From UBA9676 sp036522155 (GTDB lineage: Bacteria > Actinomycetota > Actinomycetes > Streptosporangiales > Streptosporangiaceae), in contig DATDGI010000154.1 of NCBI GenBank assembly GCA_036522155.1, forward strand, positions 1 to 14,303: a stretch of DNA of 14,303 bases, written 5' to 3'. This document shows, piece after piece, positions 6,921 to 12,348 of the stretch. The notes below the pieces were generated by a model that was not told the origin of the DNA, did no database searches, and saw only the letters and a list, made by a program, of their open reading frames with translations. The first letter of the stretch is position 1; the number at the start of each line of letters is the position of its first letter. The translations under genes and the position numbers were made by a program.

Positions 6921-7826
6921 ATGCAGATCTTTGCCGCAGACAACCTGAAATACGTCTACAGTCCCGCACACGAGCCGATCGGCTCGGTCCAGCCGGGCGA
7001 GCGCTTCATGGTCGATACCTCCGACTGCTTCACCGGGCGGTACCGCAACCCCGCGGACTTCAGCCCTGAGGCTGCCGCGTGGGTCGATGCCAATCTCAAC
7101 CCCGTCACCGGGCCGATCAGCATCGAGGGCGCGGCGCCGGGCGGGGCGGTCGAGATTCATATCGAGGACATCACCGTGACCACGCCGGGTGCCGTGGCCA
7201 TCAGCAGGTGCGCCGCCCTGTCCCCGGCCGACTGGTGGCACGAGGAGGAGTACGCGGTATCCCTCACGGTCGCTGACGGCCGGATCTGGATCCGCGACAA
7301 CTGGTCGGTGCCTGTCCGGCCGCTGATCGGCTGCCTTGCGACAGCCCCCGGCCAGGAGACTGTCCTCAGCCGCCACGAAGGGGACTCCTTCGGCGGGAAC
7401 ATGGACTGCAACGCCATCACCAGCGGCGCGACCGTGATTCTTCCCGTGGCGGTGACCGGCGCTTTCCTGTATTTCGGCGACTGCAAGGCCGCCATGGGCG
7501 CGGGCGAGGTCACCTGCTCGCCGGAAGTGGGCGCCAGGATCACCGCAGCGGCAACGCCGGTGGACCGGCCGGCGTCCATGCATGCACCGAGGATCAGGAC
7601 CAGCAGCCACCTGACCACGATCGTGTCCGGAATCTCGCTGGCCGACGCCTGCCGCTCCGCGTTCCGCGAGCTCAAGCTCTGGCTCGAGGACGAGTGGCAG
7701 GTGCGCCCCGACGACGCCGCCGTGATCATGGGAATCGCCGCCGACTGCGGCGTCTGCCAGGTCAGCAACCAGCTGCACACTGCCACCTGCTCGCTGGCTC
7801 GCCAGCTCCTGCCGCCGCGCGGCTGA
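6921..7826 (+). CDS. Acetamidase/formamidase family protein with altered active-site motif
   Basis: FmdA/AmdA-family enzymes hydrolyse small amides to the acid and ammonia. The start is ATG 6921, one base after the enolase-type stop (TGA C ATG). There is no strong RBS, so translational coupling is likely. The 301 residues carry family blocks: PGERFMVDTSDCFTG (25-39), NPVTGPISIEGAAPGG (60-75), GGNMD (158-162), TVILPVAVTGAFLYFGD (171-187) and, near the end, DCGVCQVSN (275-283). The signature usually written GDxHAxxGDGE reads GDCKAAMGAGE (186-196) here: His is replaced by K189 and Asp by A194. The fold assignment is good. A standard formamidase activity is doubtful, and the protein may act on another amide or another substrate. 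No signal peptide is visible, so it is cytoplasmic. Confidence 0.88.
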   Translation: MQIFAADNLKYVYSPAHEPIGSVQPGERFMVDTSDCFTGRYRNPADFSPEAAAWVDANLNPVTGPISIEGAAPGGAVEIHIEDITVTTPGAVAISRCAALSPADWWHEEEYAVSLTVADGRIWIRDNWSVPVRPLIGCLATAPGQETVLSRHEGDSFGGNMDCNAITSGATVILPVAVTGAFLYFGDCKAAMGAGEVTCSPEVGARITAAATPVDRPASMHAPRIRTSSHLTTIVSGISLADACRSAFRELKLWLEDEWQVRPDDAAVIMGIAADCGVCQVSNQLHTATCSLARQLLPPRG

Positions 7827-7878
7827 GCCGGCCGACGGCAGCCGGGTGCTCGCGGCGCTCCCGCTGCTGTCCGGCGGC

Positions 7879-8640
7879 TTACTCGCCGCTCTCGGGAAGT
7901 ACCTGGCCGCCATCCACGATAAGCGTCTGGCCAGTTATGTAGCGGGCCTCCCTGGAGGCCAGGAACCGGACAGCCCAGCCAACATCCTCGGGATCGCCGA
8001 ACCTCCCCAGCGGGATCGCGGCCAGCATGCGCCGGATGTGTTCCGGCCCGAGATCATCGAAGCCGGGAGTGCGTATGTTCCCGGGGAGTACGGCATTGAT
8101 GGTGATTCCCGCCGTTGCCACCTCAAGCGCTGCCGAGCGCATGAGACCGAGCATCGCCGCCTTGGTTGCCCCGTAGTGGGCATAGCCAGGCTGCCCCACG
8201 ACGGACCCGGTGATCGATGAGGTCAGCACGATGCGGCCATAGGCCTGCTTGGTCATCTGCGGCAGGCAGGCCTGGATAGCCAGCATGGCCCCGCGGACGT
8301 TGATCGCCATGATCCGGTCGAAGTCCGTGACCCCGATGTCGCGGAACGGAATGTGCGGGTATATCCCGGCGTTTGCGGCCAGGATGTCGATGCGCCCCCA
8401 GCGGCCGGCTGCTGCCGCGGCGATGTTCTCGACGTCCGCCGGCACGGTGACATCCGCCCGGACCGCGACGGCGTGCTCTCCCGTCTGGCACAGGCTCGAC
8501 GCGGCGGCTGCGGCGGCGGCTTCGTCGAGATCGGCGATCACCACGTCCGCGCCCTCCGCCCGCAGGACCGCGGCAATTCCCAGCCCGATGCCGCGTGCTG
8601 CGCCGGTGACGACGGCGACCTGCCCGTCGAGCCCTTCCAT
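7879..8640 (-). CDS. SDR family NAD(P)-dependent oxidoreductase
   Basis: This is a classical short-chain dehydrogenase/reductase. ATG 8640 is preferred: GGGGAG lies 10 bases upstream, and the in-frame ATG at 8664 has no RBS. The 253 residues show the cofactor loop TGAARGIG (12-19), D37 at the end of strand 2 (VVIADLDE, favouring NAD over NADP), NAG (90-92) and the catalytic N114, S142, Y156 and K160 (YGATK). The C-terminal block is ITINAVLPGN, then YITGQTLIVDGGQ. The Ser-to-Tyr spacing is 14, one more than in many SDRs but seen in the SSITG type. It follows the permease by 57 bases on the same strand and is probably cotranscribed. The likely role is oxidation of a hydroxyl, or reduction of an aldehyde or keto group, in the island pathway. 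The substrate is unknown. Confidence 0.93.
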   Translation of the reverse strand: MEGLDGQVAVVTGAARGIGLGIAAVLRAEGADVVIADLDEAAAAAAASSLCQTGEHAVAVRADVTVPADVENIAAAAAGRWGRIDILAANAGIYPHIPFRDIGVTDFDRIMAINVRGAMLAIQACLPQMTKQAYGRIVLTSSITGSVVGQPGYAHYGATKAAMLGLMRSAALEVATAGITINAVLPGNIRTPGFDDLGPEHIRRMLAAIPLGRFGDPEDVGWAVRFLASREARYITGQTLIVDGGQVLPESGE

Positions 8641-8697
8641 GCCTTTAACGCTCCCCTGGTGCATGCACGAATGACGCCTTGAGCGTCTGGAAGCACG

Positions 8698-10182
8698 CTA
8701 GTCCGTGCCCAGATGTACCGTCGCTGCGGCCTCCTCCGCCGTTTCCAGCTCGGCCTTGAAGATGGGTGCCTTGTAGCGCGTGGCCGCAATGATCATCATG
8801 AGCACGCCCGCCACGCCGACCCCGATGAGGCTGTACCGCTCCGCTGATGTCAGGGCCTGCGCCCCCTTCACGGTCACCCAGATGAGCAGCCCGGCGCCAG
8901 CCAGCGGCAGGACTCCCAGCATGACGGCATTCTTGACCGACTGACGAAGCATCCGGCGGTAGTACCAGGCGGCGGCGAGGCCGGTGACGGCGTAGAAGAT
9001 CGAGTACAGGACCCCGCTCGAGTTGATGATGACGGCCATCGCCGAGGCCACGGAAGTCGCGAAGACGTCGATGATCCCCAGCACGATCATGCTGCTGCCA
9101 AGGAGCAGCGTCGCGAACGCAGGAGTCCGGTAGCGCTCGCTGATCACGCCGAGCCGTCGTGGCAGGACCCGGTCCCTGGCCATCGAGTACGCAACGCGTG
9201 AGGTGCCGATGATGGCAACCTGCGTCGTCGCGAGCACGGAGATCACGACGGCGAACGACATGATCCGGTCACCCGCCGTCCCGGCAAGCCGCTGGCCGAC
9301 CCAGGCTATCGCGTTCGCCGAATGCGCCTGGAGCTGCGCGTATGGGCCCACACCCTGGAATGTCCCGTACATGACGACGAAAAGCAGCCCGGTCAGCGCT
9401 ACGCCGAGCACAGCGCCCTTGCCAGGATTCTTTTCCGGGGCCTGAGTCTCCTCGTTCAGATAGATGCCGCCGTCCCAGCCGGACAGCGATGCCACGGCAA
9501 TGATCATCGAGGCACCGAACACGCCGGCACCGGTGCCGTGGAAGGTGAGCCACTGCACGGTGGGATGCAAGGTCCCGGACTGATGAACGATGAAGACCGC
9601 GATGAAGGCCCAGACGACGAAGACCGTGATGATCGAGTACTCGAGCAGCGCGACGACCACCTGGAGCCGCGCGCTCAGGCGGATGCCGCGAACGGCGGTG
9701 AGCGTGAGGAACGAGCCTATGATGACGATCGCTATGGCGCTTCCCCACCGGCTTGTGGGCGAGAGCCCAAGCAGTGCCAGGACGCTCGGCCCGATGGTGA
9801 TGACGTCAATGAGAACGAAAAGCGTAAATGCCACCAGCATGAGCCAGCCCACGAGGAAACCGACGTAGGGATTGAAGGCGCGCGCTACCCATTCATAGGT
9901 GGCGCCGGCATTCTGGCGCCACATGTTGAGGCGGTGAAAGGCCAGCGCGATGCACAGCAATCCGGCGGTGGTCAGGATGACCGGCAGGATGGTGCCATAG
10001 GCGCTGGCGGTCACCAGCAGTGCGAGCGTGATCGCAACGGTCTGGCCGGGAGCGGCGCCGGCCATCGCGAAGATCGTGGACCGTCCCAGGCCGATCGCGT
10101 TCTTCTCGAGAGTCGCGGTGCCGGGGGCAGCCCCGCCGTGGCCGGCGGTCGGCGACTCAGCAGGTTCGGTGGGCGCACTCAT
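8698..10182 (-). CDS. APC superfamily amino-acid-type permease
   Basis: This is a polytopic inner-membrane importer of the amino acid-polyamine-organocation superfamily, usually driven by proton or sodium symport. ATG 10182 is chosen over the adjacent GTG 10185 because AGGAG sits 7 bases upstream; the product is 494 residues. About 12 hydrophobic segments are visible between ~35 and ~470 (for example 47-82, 104-135, 149-165, 177-200, 256-274, 308-326, 355-372, 423-437, 452-467). Family signatures are YEWVARAFNPYVGFLVGW (96-113), NEETQAPEKNPGKG (243-256) and SRVAYSMARDRVLP (328-341). Both termini are hydrophilic; the N-terminus is Gly/Ala/Pro-rich. It is the only transporter in the island, so its substrate is probably what the enzymes break down: an amino acid, amine, amide or related organic acid. 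Confidence 0.93.
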   Translation of the reverse strand: MSAPTEPAESPTAGHGGAAPGTATLEKNAIGLGRSTIFAMAGAAPGQTVAITLALLVTASAYGTILPVILTTAGLLCIALAFHRLNMWRQNAGATYEWVARAFNPYVGFLVGWLMLVAFTLFVLIDVITIGPSVLALLGLSPTSRWGSAIAIVIIGSFLTLTAVRGIRLSARLQVVVALLEYSIITVFVVWAFIAVFIVHQSGTLHPTVQWLTFHGTGAGVFGASMIIAVASLSGWDGGIYLNEETQAPEKNPGKGAVLGVALTGLLFVVMYGTFQGVGPYAQLQAHSANAIAWVGQRLAGTAGDRIMSFAVVISVLATTQVAIIGTSRVAYSMARDRVLPRRLGVISERYRTPAFATLLLGSSMIVLGIIDVFATSVASAMAVIINSSGVLYSIFYAVTGLAAAWYYRRMLRQSVKNAVMLGVLPLAGAGLLIWVTVKGAQALTSAERYSLIGVGVAGVLMMIIAATRYKAPIFKAELETAEEAAATVHLGTD

Positions 10183-10316
10183 CACTTGGCTCCTTTCCTG
10201 CGCAGCTGATCCGGGTGGGAGTGCGGATGAGGGCGGCTGCCGGGGGAGACACTCGGCGACGGTTTCCGACGTCTGGCATGGCTCCCTCCCGGCAGGTACT
10301 GCCAGGAAACCATATA

Positions 10317-10330
10317 GTATGTCACATTAC
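10317..10330 (-). promoter_or_regulatory. Operator-like site before the permease-SDR operon
   Basis: On the plus strand this is GTATGTCACATTAC, with the near-perfect palindrome ATGTCACAT (10319-10327). On the minus strand it reads GTAATGTGACATAC and continues into TAT, giving TACTAT as a possible -10. TGTGACATA is shared with the site before the aldolase gene. It lies about 135 bases upstream of the permease ATG, so the transcript would have a long leader. Confidence 0.5.
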
Positions 10331-10689
10331 AATATGAAAAGTTAACCATGACTGATTCAGGTAAGCCCGCTCCTGACGGCGCGCCGGCAATGGAAAGTTT
10401 CCCCGGACTGAGGGTGAGGGGAGCCGCTGAAGCGGCCCGGCCCTTATTGCCCGGCGGTCTGCGTGACCAGCCGCGCCATGGCCAGCTGGCCGCACATCGT
10501 GCCGGCGGGCGGCCTGGCAGCCGGGAGCAACGTGGCAGGCTTGGGGCGGGAGGACGCCTACCCCGCCGCGGGCAGCACCGATGCCCGCGGGCGGCCGCCT
10601 GCCCATGGCAGGCTGGGCGCAGGCAGATGCCCGCGGGCCGGGACGCGGGCGGGCTGGGGACCGGCACGGCAGCGGCAAGGGAGCGGCAG
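10331..10689. other. Gene-free stretch upstream of ribF
   Basis: About 360 bases separate the permease control region from ribF. Open frames exist (for example in frame with ribF from ATG 10348), but their translations are Arg/Gly/Ala/Pro-rich with no family features, and the ATG has no RBS. A short GCCGC-TGAA-GCGGC hairpin occurs at 10423-10436. I found no FMN riboswitch signature. The stretch must hold whatever promoter now drives ribF, because the usual read-through from truB would have to cross the island, but I could not pick out a convincing -35/-10 pair. Confidence 0.6.
10580..10638. repeat. 13-bp repeat pair flanking a 7-bp hairpin, before ribF
   Basis: GATGCCCGCGGGC occurs at 10580-10592 and again at 10626-10638. 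Each copy contains the 10-bp palindrome GCCCGCGGGC. Between them GCCTGCC (10597-10603) and GGCAGGC (10607-10613) form a perfect 7-bp stem with the loop CAT. The block ends about 50 bases before the ribF start. It could be a leader RNA structure or a protein-binding site; GC-rich palindromes also arise often by chance at this base composition. Confidence 0.5.
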
Positions 10690-11646
10690 GTGCAGGTGTG
10701 GCGTGAGCCGACGGACGTGCCCACCGGCTGGGGCAGGTCCGTGGTGACCATCGGCGTGTTCGATGGGGTGCACCGGGGCCACCAGCGGATCATCGCGCGC
10801 ACCGCGGAGGTCGCCGCCGGCCTCGGGCTGCCCGTGGTGGTGATCTCGTTCGACCCGCATCCGGCCGAAGTGATCAGGCCCGGCTCGCATCCGCTGCTGC
10901 TGTGCACCCCCGCCCGGCGCGCGCAGCTGCTGGCCGGGCTGGGCGCGGACGCGGTCTGGCTGCTGCCCTTCACGCCCGGGTTCTCCCGGCTGACCCCGGC
11001 CGAATTCGTGCGGAGGGTGCTGGTGGACCAGCTGCACACGGCCGCGGTGGTGGTGGGCGAGAACTTCCGTTTCGGCCACCGGGCCGCCGGTGACGTCGCG
11101 GAACTGGCCACCCTCGGTGGCACGCACGGCTTCACCGCCGAGGGCGTGCCGCTGCTGGCGGTGGACGGCACCAGGGTGTCCTCCAGCGGCATCCGCGGCA
11201 AGCTCGCCGCGGGCGACGTGGCCGCCGCGGCCGCGGACCTGGGCCGGCCGCACCGGGTGGAGGGAGTGGTCGTGACCGGCCAGCGGCGGGGCCGGGCGCT
11301 CGGGTTCCCCACCGCCAATCTGGCCACGCCCCCCTACACCGCCATCCCGGCCGACGGCGTCTACGCCGGGTGGCTCACCCGGCTCGACCGGGACGGGCAG
11401 GCGGTGGCTTGCTGGCCGGCCGCGATCTCGGTCGGCAGCAACCCCACCTTCGGCGGGCAGGACCGGGTGGTGGAGGCGTACGCGCTCGACCGCGACGACC
11501 TCGAACTCTATGGCGAGCGGGTCGCCGTCGACTTCGCCGCCCGGCTGCGCGGCATGGAACGGTTCAGCTCCGCGGCGGCGCTGGCCGGGCAGATGCGGCG
11601 CGACGTCGACCAGGCCCGGGCGATTACCCTCAGCGAGGCCCGGTAA
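10690..11646 (+). CDS. ribF: Bifunctional riboflavin kinase / FAD synthetase
   Basis: RibF phosphorylates riboflavin to FMN and adenylates FMN to FAD. GTG 10690 is chosen because the protein then opens with the family's usual VQVWRxxxxVPxxWGRSVVTIGVFDGVH, and AAGGGAG lies 6 bases upstream. A longer in-frame start at 10348 would add 114 low-complexity residues. The 318 residues comprise an N-terminal nucleotidyltransferase domain with GVFDGVHRGHQ (HxGH at 28-31), FDPHP, VVVGENFRFGH and VSSSGIR. The C-terminal flavokinase domain has RALGFPTANL (PTAN at 207-210) and PADGVYAGW. In relatives it follows truB directly; here the island intervenes. rpsO follows after 196 bases. Confidence 0.96.
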   Translation: MQVWREPTDVPTGWGRSVVTIGVFDGVHRGHQRIIARTAEVAAGLGLPVVVISFDPHPAEVIRPGSHPLLLCTPARRAQLLAGLGADAVWLLPFTPGFSRLTPAEFVRRVLVDQLHTAAVVVGENFRFGHRAAGDVAELATLGGTHGFTAEGVPLLAVDGTRVSSSGIRGKLAAGDVAAAAADLGRPHRVEGVVVTGQRRGRALGFPTANLATPPYTAIPADGVYAGWLTRLDRDGQAVACWPAAISVGSNPTFGGQDRVVEAYALDRDDLELYGERVAVDFAARLRGMERFSSAAALAGQMRRDVDQARAITLSEAR

Positions 11647-11689
11647 GCCGGATGCATCCCGCACCCGGCCAGCGTGGTACCGTTGTCAC

Positions 11690-11842
11690 AGGTCGGTGCA
11701 GCCGATCTGGTCAGCTGTGCCCTCAAGCGGCTGACCGGTGGGCTCTGGGCAGCTAGCTCCAGCCCCATGCCGCCTACGCCTGGGCAGATCCTGTGATCCG
11801 CGCAGGCACCTCACGATCAGCCAACAAAGATGGGAATGCCAC
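11690..11842 (+). promoter_or_regulatory. Structured rpsO leader, candidate S15 autoregulatory RNA
   Basis: The 196-base ribF-rpsO gap is full of inverted repeats. CAGCCG (11699-11704) can pair with CGGCTG (11728-11733), and GGTCAGC (11709-11715) with GCTGACC (11730-11736). The right arms overlap, so the two helices exclude each other. Next, GGG+CTGG (11740-11748, with a 2-base bulge) pairs with CCAG+CCC (11759-11765), and GCCTG (11778-11782) with CAGGC (11803-11807). S15 is known to repress its own translation through different leader structures in several phyla, so this is the expected place for one. I do not claim a match to a specific published structure. A TACCGT at 11678-11683 may belong to a promoter. 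Confidence 0.45.
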
Positions 11843-12112
11843 GTGCCGCTGGAAACAGCCGTAAAGAAGGAGATCATCGCCGGGCACGCGACCAATGAGG
11901 GTGACACCGGCTCGCCGGAAGTCCAAGTCGCGCTGCTGACCAGGCGGATCAACGACCTGACCGAGCACCTCAAGGTGCACAAGCACGACCACCACAGCCG
12001 TCGCGGACTGCTGCTGCTCGTTGGCCGCCGCCGCCGGCTCCTGCAATACCTGGCCCGCAAGGACATCCAGCGCTACCGTGCGCTGATCGGAAAGCTGGGC
12101 CTGCGCAGGTAG
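11843..12112 (+). CDS. rpsO: 30S ribosomal protein S15
   Basis: S15 binds the three-way junction of helices 20-22 in 16S rRNA and nucleates the platform of the 30S subunit. GTG 11843 gives the exact family length of 89 residues and the standard opening MPLETAVKKEII; a weak GGGA lies upstream. Signature blocks are GDTGSPEVQVALLTRRINDLTEHL, HKHDHHSRRGLL and the basic LVGRRRRLLQYL. The C-terminus is RYRALIGKLGLRR. Longer in-frame starts would read through the structured leader. It is followed by a large hairpin and pnp, the usual operon partner. Confidence 0.98.
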   Translation: MPLETAVKKEIIAGHATNEGDTGSPEVQVALLTRRINDLTEHLKVHKHDHHSRRGLLLLVGRRRRLLQYLARKDIQRYRALIGKLGLRR

Positions 12113-12125
12113 GGTCGTAACCAGA

Positions 12126-12204
12126 ACTCGAGAACAACGTCCCGCGGCCCCGGTTGCCGGACGCACAGGGCATCGGGGCCGGTCCTCGGTAGTGGTTCTC
12201 GGGT
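12126..12204 (+). ncRNA. Long rpsO-pnp intergenic hairpin, candidate RNase III site
   Basis: This extended stem-loop lies in the 236-base rpsO-pnp gap. The basal stem pairs 12126-12138 (ACTCGAGAACAAC) with 12192-12204 (GTGGTTCTCGGGT), with one A-G mismatch and one G-T pair. An internal loop leads to a perfect 8-bp upper stem, CGGCCCCG (12145-12152) with CGGGGCCG (12174-12181). In E. coli and Streptomyces the rpsO-pnp spacer forms a long hairpin cut by RNase III, which controls PNPase mRNA stability. Position and shape agree with that role. Cleavage itself is inferred. Confidence 0.7.
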
Positions 12205-12218
12205 CGGGGTGGGTGTCC

Positions 12219-12288
12219 CTCTCGCGGGGCGGCATGCACCCGGGCCGAGAGCTTCGATCGAAGACCGGCCGGCAGCCAGCCCGGCCGG
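12219..12288 (+). repeat. Three further inverted repeats in the pnp leader
   Basis: CTCTCG (12219-12224) pairs with CGAGAG (12246-12251). The perfect 12-bp palindrome CTTCGATCGAAG follows directly (12252-12263). Then CCGGCCGG (12265-12272) pairs with CCGGCCGG (12281-12288) across an 8-base loop. None is followed by a T-run, so termination is unlikely. They probably fold as separate hairpins in the pnp leader, and one may be a target for PNPase feedback or for termination/processing control. The function is not known from the sequence. Confidence 0.5.
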
Positions 12289-12348
12289 ATGTCAGCGCGT
12301 CACCTGCGATCAGCGGGCGCGGGACCTCACCCAAGGAGGTCTCACCCG

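Noticed and set aside
7827..7878. Terminator between the convergent amidase-type and SDR genes
   Set aside because: Only a 5-bp CCGGC/GCCGG pairing with an 8-base loop and no T-run is present, too weak to list as a feature.
3736..10330. Insertion sequence, integrase, tRNA attachment site or CRISPR array at the island
   Set aside because: No transposase or integrase frame, no tRNA-like fold and no regularly spaced repeats were seen, and no matching direct repeats were found at the two ends.
10348..10689. 114-residue N-terminal extension of RibF
   Set aside because: The extension is low-complexity, its ATG lacks an RBS, and RibF proteins normally begin at the VQVWR segment, where GTG 10690 has AAGGGAG upstream.
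10331..10689. FMN (RFN) riboswitch before ribF
   Set aside because: I looked for the conserved GGGGCAGGGTGAAATTCCC-like opening and the paired GC elements and found neither.
10182..11327. 381-residue minus-strand open frame over the ribF region
   Set aside because: It is antisense to RibF, with Ser/Arg/Pro-rich composition and no motif.
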